Below are positions 54,680-64,000 of a DNA stretch of 64,000 nucleotides, one piece after another (position 1 is the first letter of the stretch; every line of letters begins with the position of its first letter). The translations under genes and the position numbers were made by a program. This stretch comes from Parafenestella ontariensis (taxonomy: Eukaryota > Ascomycota > Dothideomycetes > Pleosporales > Cucurbitariaceae), in NCBI GenBank assembly GCA_021596325.1, contig JAKGDA010000014.1, positions 620,001-684,000 on the forward strand, read 5' to 3'. The notes beneath the pieces are model-generated. The model searched no databases. It saw only the letters and a list, made by a program, of their open reading frames with translations, and was not told where the DNA came from.

Positions 54680-56090
54680 GATAATTGACTTGAGGCTGTC
54701 GGAGGACGACTGGGTTGAGACAAGTAGATAAATGGCCACAATCCTGCTTGCGTCCTGACGACCTATCCTTTTGATACTGCTCAACCTACTCAGCTCAGCC
54801 TCTCTTTCAACTAAATACGGATTTAGAGGATATCCAACTCGCAGCTCGAACTTGCTGCACTATGCGTCTAAAGGGGCTTTGGGGTGTGAAGATGTGCTTG
54901 GCACCATACAAACCATACAGACAAGCGACATAGTTGCCCAGGGTACATTCAAAGCGAGTGCGAACAAGCGAAAATAGCAGCCACACCAGGGACATATACG
55001 AGCAATTACCCAGATACCTCGAGTTATGACTCGCTGAAAGGCTAACTATCTACAGGGTGTTCTCACACCAAGTCGCATCCCTGCTCTATTTCACTCCAGT
55101 AGGAGGTCCTCGATAGCCCTATATCAGGATCCTAATTTGTTCTTAGAAGACCGGGGAGTAATTCAGTGCGATGTGACCCTGTAGGTACCCCGGATCTGTG
55201 GCGCACGCCACTATTGAATATCAGACATGTGCTCCAGATAACGCGAGCTAAAAAGGAAATAAGGTACTGCTTTGGACCATTTCTGAGCCTGTGATGTCGT
55301 TCATTTCCTCAGTTGAGATGTCGCTTCGGCGCTCAGAGGGAGCAGCAATGTGAATTCATATTCCGATCGGTGGCCAGACCGTGTCTTGTCGCTACCTTGA
55401 GCAACGGTTGTCGACCTAGAAGTGTCACAGACCATTCTTCCCAGCCTTTCGTGCCGCAAAAAGTAAGGATGCCATTCACCGTTTGCACAAGCAACGTCCC
55501 TCAACACATACTTTGTTTGCATAAATGCTTACCACGCTTCCTTTGGGCTCAGCCTTGCTGAGCCCGCCATCATCTCCGAGCTGCAATGATCACAGAACTA
55601 AGCAGGCGTTCATGCGCAGGGGATGAACAACAAGAGATGTGCCCGAATGAACGTCTTGAAATTACTTTGGATAACTTCACTTTTCTATACCGCCATTTCC
55701 ATCGCCATCAAACAAGGTAGATTCCGCGCAGCAAAGAGTGTCAGAAGGCAGATTTTACGATTATCATTGATTCATTATTTCTCATACTCGTTACAAATTC
55801 CCATGTGTGAAAGAGAAACGCCGCCGTTACCATATCCTGTCCATGAGGGCTGTCCCTGAGCGGTCATGGGTGCAGGTAAGAAAGTAAGATCTCTCAGAGG
55901 ACATAGTACAAATGGGTGACTGTTTGTCAGGAAATCGAGACGACAGCTGTCTCATCAAATAGATCATGTTTCAGTAATGGCTTCCCACCAGTTGACGTTC
56001 CAGTCAACTAGCAGCCATACCAAAGATGATGTGCTTCGGTAATTGTCCTTCCATTACTGATGCTTTCCCTTTCGGGCCAAGCAACGAAGT
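54680..56090. other. 1.4-kb gene-poor interval
   Basis: Promoter of the GPI-protein gene, then AT-rich sequence to the 3' flank of the STF2-like gene. Short frames (55301-55561 region) have no motifs. Confidence 0.55.
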
Positions 56091-56702
56091 TTAGAACTTC
56101 TTGTCGTTGTCCTCCTCTTCGACACTCTTGTCGGTGGAGGTGGTGCTCTGCTTCTCGAGTTCGTCGCCGATAGGACCGTGAAGTTCCTCCTCGAAGACAG
56201 GCTCGGCCTCGATGGTCTCGAACTTGGTCTTGAAGTCCCTCGTATTGTGGGTGGATGAGTTGCTTCGGCGGCGGGCATTGGCCATGTTGGGCCTGATATC
56301 TTCGAGCTCATCGCCGTCACGGCCCCTAACATTCTCTGTTAGTTACTGGATCATCAGATACGGAAGGGAGACTAGGTCGGTGACGTAAAGTAGCTCCCCC
56401 AAGACCAAGGTGGCCTGGAGGTGCTCGGATGGACAAGATGAGTGTCATTGACTTACCAATTACCCTTTCCGCTACCACCTTTCTTGGTCTTTGTCGGATC
56501 GGTATCGGCGTGGCCGGATTTGGCGAAGTATCGAGGAAGCCTCGCTTCACGCTCAGCAGTGCCTTCAGCAATGCCGGCGTGGTCGCGGTCAGTGAACTTG
56601 TGAGAGCGAGTCACTGGGCAGAGTTAGGATATGAACTTGCAAGGGACAATGACGTCGTGAAGCTCTCTGTGCAGCATTGAGCGGGCTACAGTGCTGTAGC
56701 AT
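56091..56702 (-). CDS. STF2: Stf2/Tma10-like hydrophilin
   Basis: Small, very hydrophilic stress protein; yeast Stf2 and Tma10 bind ribosomes or mRNA (SERBP1-like) and help desiccation survival. Exons 56690..56702 (13 nt, tentative), 56457..56613 and 56325 down to 56091 give 134 residues. Exon 2 reads TRSHKFTDRDHAGIAEGT and then LPRYFAKSGHADTDP; the hallmark GGSGKGNWG is split by the second intron (131 nt), followed by RDGDELEDIRPN. The last exon has RRRSNSSTHNTRDFKTKFET, IEAEPVFEEEL and an acidic tail. Exon 1 (MLQH plus one base) was placed by phase and a GTAGCC donor with a good CCTAAC branch before CCCAG; it is the weakest part of the model. Divergent from DRE2. Confidence 0.8.
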
Positions 56703-57836
56703 GCTCAATGCAGCAAAAAACAAGAGCTATGAGGAGTCAGATGAAAGGGGAGACCTACTAGTTGATGTATGGGTCTGATTGAGATTTGAGTGAGATGAAA
56801 GGAAGTCAATGTTGGGTGATGTCGAGTTAAGTAGTCAGGAACGGAGCGTTCGGAGCTACTGTAGGAAGCTGAAGCGGATCAGTCAAAGGTCTCGTGATGC
56901 TCCTAAGGTGGAGCTGTGACCCACGATGTCGTAGCATCGTGACCAGACACGGGAGGCGGCGTCGTACCTTGCAGAAACGTGGCGGATGCAATGACAGTCA
57001 CAGCAATGGATGGGGAGTCAAAGTAAATTATTTGGCGATGTAGGTGAGAAAACGGCGAGAATGTTCAACAAAGGGAGGCTCGCGTGCTCTTTCGTAAGAG
57101 CGGGGTCAAGATGGCAGGTGCGGCCGTTTATATGACAATGAGCAGTGGAACCCTGTAGACAAGAAGCTCTGGAAGCTTCCGATCCAGCTCCGACGACCGC
57201 AACCATAGTCCTGGCATCTATGCAGCATCTTGAGGCTTTTATCTCTAGGATCGTCGTCCCCTAAGCTGCGAGGATGAAGGTACGATGCCGATAAGTTACG
57301 TCATATGTACCTGACTGTCGCGTGTGGCATGAGGGTTCAAGCAGCTATCAACACAGCTCCTACAGCATCGTTATGGCTCGGTTCCCACGGAAACCAGTCC
57401 CGGTGCGTTTCGCTATGCTTTCACACGCTCTAGAGACCATGAGGGGAAGCTGAGATGGACAGCTCTGTCGTTTCAGTGCTTCTGCCGCGTCCGTTACCCC
57501 AGGTTTCATGGAAAGCTAAAATCCAAGCTAAGGCGCTAGGAAGGAGACCCCCGGCCAAACCGGAAAGCAGCCGCCAGACGCTATCCCACACGTGACCTGA
57601 CCACCCCAGCTGACCAATCAGTGCAGATCGAATCACCCCATTCAAACGCCGTGCTTCTCCGAGGGCCGGCATCCCTCTTTCGAGAAAAGTTTCGCGAGCG
57701 CGAGATCCAGACTGATTGCTCATCTTCCGTGTTACCCTTCACTTTATAACCCTCGCAGACCCTGAACACGCGCCTCGACCTACTCCCGACCTACTTCAAC
57801 GCTTCTGGACGCGTTTCCAGAGAGACCTACCCCGCC
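56703..57836. promoter_or_regulatory. Divergent region between STF2-like and DRE2
   Basis: A 1.1-kb intergenic region with start codons pointing outward. It contains the CCAAT-N12-AAT element described separately at 57614-57633. Frames here (57430-57723 minus) have no motif. Confidence 0.5.
57614..57633 (+). promoter_or_regulatory. CCAAT-N12-AAT element upstream of DRE2
   Basis: CCAAT at 57614-57618, 12 bases, then AAT at 57631-57633, about 205-220 bp before the DRE2 start and on its coding strand. It fits the CSAAT-N12-RWT form of the CCAAT-complex/HapX site. Same spacing as the element upstream of NDUFS7. Confidence 0.45.
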
Positions 57837-58849
57837 ATGGCCACCTCTCGCGTGCTCATCTGCGCCCCGCCTTCGATCTCCTCCCACCCAGAGCGTTTGG
57901 ACCGGCTTTTCGAGACCCATGATCGGTCCTATACCGACCTCCAGATGCTGGATCGCATTGCGGCCGGTCTAGTCAATCTACCCGCCTCCACATACGACGT
58001 TGTCCTCCTCCTCACCGACGCCGATGGCACATCGCGCGAGAGTCACAAACTATTGGCGAGAGATGTGATGAATAAGCTCGCTAGCGCTCTGAGCGTGGGA
58101 GGAGTGCTCAAGAGCGAGGCGGGCGCATTGCAAGGCTCAGAGAAGACAGAAGCAATCCTAGCAGGCCTCACCGAGGCGGCGGATGGCATGGTGAAGCCAA
58201 AGCAGGAGGAGCCTGTCTCGATACCCTTGAAGTTTGGCAGGAAGAAGGCAAATGGCATGAACGGCACAAATGGCACCAACGGCACAGTGAACCCAGACGG
58301 TTCAGTCCCTCTCAACCTGAACGGCAAGCGCGACAAGCCAGAGCCCGTCAAGCCCGTCGGTGTCGGCTTCGTCGACTTCAGCGACGATCTAGACGACCCT
58401 ATCATCACCGGCGAAGATGACTACCTTATCGACGAGGACGATCTCATTACAGAAGAGGATATGGCACGACCAATCATCCAACGTGAGTCATTCCTCCTCT
58501 TTCACCGTTGCAAGACTTACTGCTGACAAATCCAACTACAGCGCCCGAATGCCGCCCCAAAGCCGGAAAGCGACGACGCGCCTGCAAAGACTGCACATGC
58601 GGAATGAAGGAGAAACTCGAAGCTGAAGATGCTGCCAAACGCTCCGCCGCCGACAAAGCACTCAGTTCACTCAAGCTGGATGCAGATGATCTCGCAGAGG
58701 TCGACTTTACAGTACAAGGCAAGGTCGGTAGCTGTGGGAATTGCGCCCTGGGAGATGCGTTCAGGTGTGATGGTTGTCCGTATATTGGATTGCCGGCGTT
58801 CAAGCCGGGCGAGGAGGTGCGGTTGTTGAACAATGATATCCAGCTTTAA
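57837..58849 (+). CDS. DRE2: Dre2/anamorsin, cytosolic Fe-S cluster assembly
   Basis: Electron-transfer partner of the diflavin reductase Tah18 at the start of cytosolic iron-sulphur protein assembly. Exons 57837..58482 and 58542..58849 (59-nt intron) give 317 residues. The N-terminal part (MATSRVLICAPPSISSHPER; YDVVLLLTDADGTSRESHKL) is the degenerate methyltransferase-like domain. A linker with Asn-Gly repeats (GMNGTNGTNGTVN) and an acidic stretch (FSDDLDDPIITGEDDYLIDE) follow. The C-terminus holds both cluster motifs: ECRPKAGKRRRACKDCTCG (2Fe-2S type) and the twin CX2C motif CGNCALGDAFRCDGC, ending GEEVRLLNNDIQL. All key cysteines are present. Confidence 0.95.
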
Positions 58850-59077
58850 ACTTCGGATTGGGTACATATTTAGGGTTTGCATGGGCCAGAGGCGTTGGGA
58901 GGTGTTCTGATTTCAAGGCGGGAAGATAGAGGAGTTGCTACATTACACAGGTGCATAGACATGGGCGTAGCTCCTTGGAAATGTTCAATGAAGATATAAT
59001 TGAAATTATTTCCTATGGTCCCGAGCCTGCCAAGATGTTTCCAGATATAATCCAGTTCAAAACAAATTGTCTCCGTC

Positions 59078-62000
59078 CTATATGAAAACCTTATCCTCCT
59101 TCCCTTGCTTATCCCAATATCCACCACTGACCCACCTACTCCCTCTTCCCACGATGCTCTTCAGGCTTCCCCACGTCTTCCTACTATGAACTTGTTGTTC
59201 CTCCGGCTCTGGCGTCGCCGAATTATTCCCTGCCTGCAAGACACTCAATGGTGTGCGTTTCCTTCCCGCATCCCCTGGGCATTCTTGCGGGAACAACCCG
59301 ACACCAGGGGCCTGGGTTGGCTGAGAGACTGGAATGACAGTCTCGCGCTTCGACGACTTCGGGGGAACTTGGGGTACCGATTGAGATGACAGATGGAGGG
59401 AGGCGAGACGAGACCGACGCGCTATACTGTTTATACGCCCGTTGGAAGTTCGGAAGCCTATGCTGCTGCTCCCCAATTCTTCAATCGTCGGCTCATCATC
59501 ATCGCCGCCATAAAAGGTCAGGTTCCCCGACAAGTCACGCATGACTAGGGATGGTTTGGTGTTGGACGCCGGGAGACATGCAGCATCCGCTGCTGTTGTG
59601 ATGGCGTTGCCGATGCTGGAGCGTTTATCATCGCCTATGGATTCGAAGATTGTAGCGTCGAAACGAGGGAAGGCGGACGATTGGGTGCGTGAGTGATCGC
59701 GTGGTTTCTTGACGCTGGCACTTCCAGACTGTCGAGATTGTGTGCGCGAGTGTATTGATTTTCGTGAGTGTCGTTCCTTGGTAGGTTCCTGGCAAGCAGG
59801 AGCGTTCGAGGCGCGGTTTACGCTTGTTCGGTGTGATTTTCGTGCTTCGGTTGTTGTTTTGGAATGCCGTGTTGTGGATGGCTTGGTGCGCTCAGGGGAG
59901 GTCATGGCTTTGGCTTTGGCTTTTCCCTTCACTTCTATCCGCATAGGCGAACATCTCTGCCCGAGGCTATACGTTGACGAAGCGTTCTCTTTGCCGCCAT
60001 GCTCGTGACCGGACGCGAAGTAGTATGGAGTGGGATCACGCTCATTTGCGCGCCTCAGTTCTCTCTTGCTGTCGCGCTTAGTCTTGGTCTTTGCCGTGGC
60101 GCTCTCCCGTTTGCTGTTTCGCGCCGTGTCAACTCTGTCAAGGTTGAGCGGCGGTAGCGTGTATTCGCTAGGCTTGATTGTTGTTCGCTTTTCGGCCTCC
60201 TCGATATCTATCTCTTCATCAGAGTAGACGCTGTCACTCATCTCGACATCCTCAAAGATCTTACTGCCTGTATCATGGGTCAGGAAACGCTCAAAGATGA
60301 ACGGTCTAGGCTAGGTTTCAACTTACCGGTAAGATCGTTCAGGCTGGCCTTCAGATCGTACGCACGAAGGCTTCGGCGTGTGCTTGCTCGACGGCCAAAG
60401 CTTGCACGCGATCCTGGAGAGGTGGCTGTTCCTGGCCGGGCATAGCTTTTTTCGACACGGTCACGGTTTGCCGGCATTGCTGTGAAGGGTCGGTTCGTTC
60501 GATTCGTGCGGAGACTGCCAGGAAACTCCTGCTTTGATATTCCGAGCAGGGTGCCTGAAGGTTTCACTACTCGTAAACTTTGAGGTATCTCTTTTTCTTT
60601 ACCCGCCACCACGTCATCGTTTGGTCTGACAATAGTGTTACGTATGGAGGGCGATAATGCAACTCTCGGTGAGGATTGCGCTTCAGTGATGAACGCGGGT
60701 GGTGACCTGTAATTGGAAGAAGATGCACGTGTGCTTGCGCTGAAAAACGGGGACTGGGCAGACGCTCGTTTTCGTATGTACGAGTTGCGTCTCTCATCAA
60801 CCGTGCGACGGTCAACTAAGCTATTGCGCATGCAAGCAGGTACAATGCGAATACTGCGTCGTTCTTCTGTCGGTGTTGTCACCATGGTCGTGTGCTTTCG
60901 TGCTCTAGGTGGTTGAGGGAATGCTGACGGTGCTGTGGAACAAGTACTTGTGCATCTTGTGGTTGTTTCGGAGTTCATGCTTAACGGTCGGCGCACTGAA
61001 GATCGTGAGAACATGGTGTTGCTCTTAGACGGAGAATAAGTGTGGCGCCCGTGTCCCATTCCCGTGATACGACGATTCACAGGTAGACCTGAACTGCGAT
61101 GGATCTGATCTTGATACACTGTCGTTGTTCGTCGCTTATGCTTGCGAAATGTGTCTGACCTCTGCGATGCCCTCTTTGCTAGCTCTGTGGCGATTTTCAT
61201 CGAATCATGAGGGTGCTGTGAGGGAGCAATATCGTTTTGGATTCCCCATGAAGACTCGTCGAAGATATCGAGAATCCGTGTATCAGCATCGCCAATTGAG
61301 TCGGCCAACGAATGGCTATCCACGCGGTCGGAAACTAGATCAAGGTCGAGCTTGGGTGGCTTCTCTGGTGTTCGTTCGACAAAAGATTCGTTATCGCTCT
61401 TGCCCTTCTCCAGATCGTGGTCTGCAGTCTCATCCATGTCTGGCCACCCGTGCGGAATAAACATGGGTCGGGAGATTTCAGATTTCCTCGTACTCTTTGG
61501 AAGCTTTGGACCGATATAACTTTTGCCGTTCTGCTTCCTACGGCGTAGGCAGAGAGCAAATGCAAGAAGTATAGCTACACCACATGCGGCTCCGATGACT
61601 GATCCGACTATGATGCCGTCCTTATTCCTACCAGACCCGTGCTGTGGCGTATCGGACCCATCCGCATTTCCATTCTTCGATGCAGTGAGCCTAGAGCCAG
61701 CGTCGCTTACTTGGATGAGGAAACTCTGAGTGTCCTTTAGAGATTCGTCACTAGATGTCGCTGTCATCGAGCATTCGATATCCTGAGAAGAGAAGTCGCT
61801 TGGTATGGTGCCTGAGATGATGAGTGTTGTGGGGTCGAAATGTAAATACTGGGCCAGAGATGCGAAGTCGACTGTCACGTTCTCGTTGTCCTTTGCGAGA
61901 ACGGATTGCGGTATCTTATGCTCAAAACGCTCTCCAGCCGTAATATTAAGCTTGCCGATCTCGCCGACGAACAGCTCGGACGTGAAGACGAGGTGGATTG

Positions 62001-62937
62001 TTTGCTTAGCTGTATCGCCAGATTGATCTTTAGCTGTCACAGTAAGGTCCTGCGAAATTACATTAGAAGGCGATTTCCCGGAGATCTCGAATGTATTATT
62101 ATCAAGTGTAAGCCACGATGGAAGCTCCGCCGTAACAGATTGGAGCTGATTGTCTGGGATCAGCGACTCGTCGAGGAAAAGCTGCTTCTTGAGATTGGCA
62201 ATGTTGACTTCGTCTCCCTTGCTTAAATCGATGGACTGGCTGAACGGTTTGAAGAACAACCTATGTTGGCTGACGGATATGGTGAAGGATACCGAAGAGG
62301 CAGCAAAGCCAGGCGTTTCAGCAGCTATGAGAAGGATCTCAAAAGATTGTGGAGACTCCATTGGGGGTGTGGTGCCGGCAAAGTGTATTGAAGAACCATC
62401 GAAACTAATCCACGCAGGCAGTGGTGTATGATCCGCAAGAGTCGCAAAATAAGACAGTTTCCATCCCGTCGAATCAAATGTGTCTGATGGAAACGAGATG
62501 TTGAACGGGGTCGAAGGATTGAGGATAATAGTGGTGGGCCCAGACAATTTGCCGGCCTTTGACAGCGCCGCTGATATATTCGCTTTCGTTGCTGGAGCAT
62601 CGTCTGTCGAAACGAGCAATTGGGATTCCATGTTCGTAGCGGTTCCAGACTGTCCAGATGCGGTGATTGTGAAGTTTGCAGTTCCCACATCGCTGGCGCG
62701 CGGTGTCCCAGAAAGCGTTCGGCTTTTGCCATCCAGCGATAACCAGGAGGGATTCCCAAGCAAAGAGTACTGCAAAGTTCCTGAATCCGATGAAAACGTC
62801 GTGTACGCAAATTGAAAGCTGAAGTGTTCTCCAACATGCGCAATGGGCGGAAGTTGCAGGTTTAGAGGATAGGTCACCTGCGGAGTCGCCGCGACCAGTA
62901 CGGTGAGAAGGGCGATGGAGATGAGGAACCTTGCCAT
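59078..62937 (-). CDS. AXL2: Axl2/Bud10-like cadherin-fold membrane protein
   Basis: Type I plasma-membrane protein; in yeast Axl2 is the axial bud-site landmark at the septin ring, and in Aspergillus it acts in conidiophore development. Exons 60327..62937 and 59078..60267 (59-nt intron; join SLNDLT-GSKIFEDVEM) give 1266 residues. Signal peptide MARFLISIALLTVLVAA, then VTYPLNLQLPPIAHVGEHF, the characteristic start of the dystroglycan/cadherin-like (CADG) repeats, each with an LSGTP-type turn (SWLSLDGKSRTLSGTP; FEISGKSP; IISGTIPSD). The membrane helix (GIIVGSVIGAACGVAILLAF) is near 440-460. The 800-residue cytosolic part is Ser/Arg-rich and disordered with many basic phosphosite-like segments. 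The two long open frames in this region are one spliced gene. Convergent with DRE2. Confidence 0.88.
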
Positions 62938-63438
62938 TGCACTGTACACCTTATCAGCATAGCTTTACACAAATTTCAGAATTTCTTACAGCAAAGCCGC
63001 CATCGCGACAGATCCAGGAGTGGATTTACAGAGGTGGACGGAGGAGCAGACATGCTAAAGCCTTCCGTCACTCTCAGCCATCTTGTTCCTGGCAAACAGG
63101 AATTTGCAATCACGCTCACAACGCGTGGTCGCGTCAAAAGAGAATGCCTTACATTTTTACCCAGGCAATGGCTGAAGAATGTAAAAATGGCGATGGGGGG
63201 TGATGACAGCAAGGGATGTCCACCTCAGCATACGTGACTTCAAGTGGCACAACCACCTTCAGGCGCTCACTCAGGAGTAGAATAAAACGTATAGCTTGCA
63301 CGCCCCAACCCGGTTATCGAAGTTGCTTCGCATGGGCTCATTTTGCTTCGCGGTTGTATAGGCATCGCCAAAATCGTTTGACAGGCCCTCGCTTTCTGCG
63401 TAAAAACGTAAGGATAGGAACGAGTTGAACCGCTCCAC
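62938..63438. other. AXL2 promoter and GNAT 3' flank
   Basis: No gene seen; only short frames without ATG-started motifs. Confidence 0.5.
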
Positions 63439-63942
63439 TTATTCTCCAATAGATAGCTCCATTTTCAAGCCTGCACGCCCTGGAGCGTAATAATTAGGTC
63501 GGTATTCAAGTTGCCGGAAACCGCACGATTCGTAGAGGGCTCTGGCCGGCTTGCGGTTTTCGTCGAGCCACAATTGAATACTTTGACAGCCTCCCTTTTT
63601 CATCTTATCCTGGAGGGAATGAAGAAGACGTTTACCGAGCCCTTTCCCCCTCTCTTCCTCTATGACACAAAGCTTATGCAGCCAAACCAGCCTCTTCAAG
63701 CGCTGGTACACGAGATATGCGACCACGTTGTCGGAGTTATCTTCCTTGAAGGCTAGTGTCAGGCCGGTGTTCTTCTTCTTGAGCTCAATGTCGTAATCAA
63801 AGCCTTCACTCGATGGAAAGACTTTCTTCTCAATTTTGGCTACTTTTCCTGCGACAGCCGAGCGTTCTTTTGGCGCTAATGAGGTAAACTCTCTGAGAAC
63901 GAAATTCGATGGAGGAGTATTAAAAACAGTTTGCGTGGACAT
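63439..63942 (-). CDS. GNAT-family N-acetyltransferase
   Basis: Intronless, 167 residues from MSTQTVFNTPPSNFVLREFT; the open frame extends a little further upstream but without another ATG. The GNAT fold is recognisable: LAFKEDNSDNVVAYLVYQRL (beta-3/4), LVWLHKLCVIEEERGKGLGK with the acetyl-CoA loop RGKGLG at 98-103, SIQLWLDENRKPARALYESC and GFRQLEYRPNYY. The substrate cannot be told; the length and the ENRKPARALYESCGF block are typical of single-domain RimI/ArgA-like GNATs. The first bases of its promoter run to the window edge. Confidence 0.85.
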   Translation of the reverse strand: MSTQTVFNTPPSNFVLREFTSLAPKERSAVAGKVAKIEKKVFPSSEGFDYDIELKKKNTGLTLAFKEDNSDNVVAYLVYQRLKRLVWLHKLCVIEEERGKGLGKRLLHSLQDKMKKGGCQSIQLWLDENRKPARALYESCGFRQLEYRPNYYAPGRAGLKMELSIGE

Positions 63943-64000
63943 GTTGCTGGCTTTCGAGTGTAGCACCCCAAGCTGACGCAAACCATGCGCGCTAGCTTTC

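Noticed and set aside
60280..62949. Reading the 2.7-kb and 1.2-kb frames at 59.1-62.9 kb as two genes
   Set aside because: A phase-correct 59-nt intron joins them, and the upstream frame ends in intron sequence, so they form one AXL2-like gene.
1..64000. tRNA, rRNA, CRISPR or bacterial operon features
   Set aside because: I looked for B-box-like GGTTCGA patterns and repeat arrays by eye and found none convincing; a tRNAscan-type search would be needed to exclude tRNAs.

Overview
The window is nuclear DNA of a filamentous ascomycete (Pezizomycotina), most likely a Dothideomycete. The evidence is eukaryotic gene structure throughout: short spliced introns (mostly 47-60 nt, GT..AG, with CTAAC-type branch sites close to the acceptor), ordinary ascomycete orthologues (VFA1, Mediator MED18, SWR1-complex SWC4, Nup133, Axl2, Yck-type casein kinase, Dre2), and secreted Thr-rich or GPI-anchored wall-type proteins. 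The class-level placement is inference from protein flavour only. I see no viral, bacterial-operon or transposon genes.

Layout. 0-2.4 kb: no gene. 2.4-17.2 kb is dense: VFA1(-), a TatD nuclease(+), NDUFS7/complex I PSST(-), TRAPP subunit Tca17(+), AFG1-type mitochondrial ATPase(+), a Tag1-like vacuolar membrane protein(-), ornithine carbamoyltransferase argB(+), one doubtful small ORF(-) and mitochondrial glycerol-3-phosphate dehydrogenase GUT2(+). 17.2-24.9 kb is sparse, with one secreted double-psi beta-barrel protein. 24.9-29.5 kb: KGD4(-), MED18(+) and polynucleotide kinase/phosphatase(+). 29.5-39.4 kb is sparse: a Ser/Pro-rich orphan(+), a broken small gene(-) and a small single-pass membrane protein(-) followed by a TTAGG-like array. 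39.4-54.7 kb is dense and almost entirely on the minus strand: p24 cargo receptor, short-chain dehydrogenase, SWC4, casein kinase 1, an alpha/beta-hydrolase relic(+), NUP133 and a Cys-rich GPI-type secreted protein. 56.1-64 kb: STF2-like(-), DRE2(+), AXL2(-) and a GNAT acetyltransferase(-).

The genes do not form one pathway or an operon-like cluster; this is an ordinary euchromatic stretch. Five nuclear genes for mitochondrial proteins (NDUFS7, AFG1, argB, GUT2, KGD4) lie within the first 25 kb, and divergent pairs share short intergenic promoters (VFA1/tatD, NDUFS7/TCA17, TAG1/argB, KGD4/MED18, STF2/DRE2). The most interesting regulatory signal is that both iron-sulphur genes, NDUFS7 and DRE2, carry a CCAAT-N12-AAT element about 170-220 bp upstream of their starts, matching the bipartite CCAAT-complex/HapX iron-response consensus. 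I found no convincing undescribed multi-gene system. The best novelty candidates are the Cys-rich GPI protein, the two decayed genes and the TTAGG array directly behind a stop codon.

Exon coordinates were derived by eye from splice signals, reading-frame closure and family knowledge; none was confirmed by alignment or RNA data.
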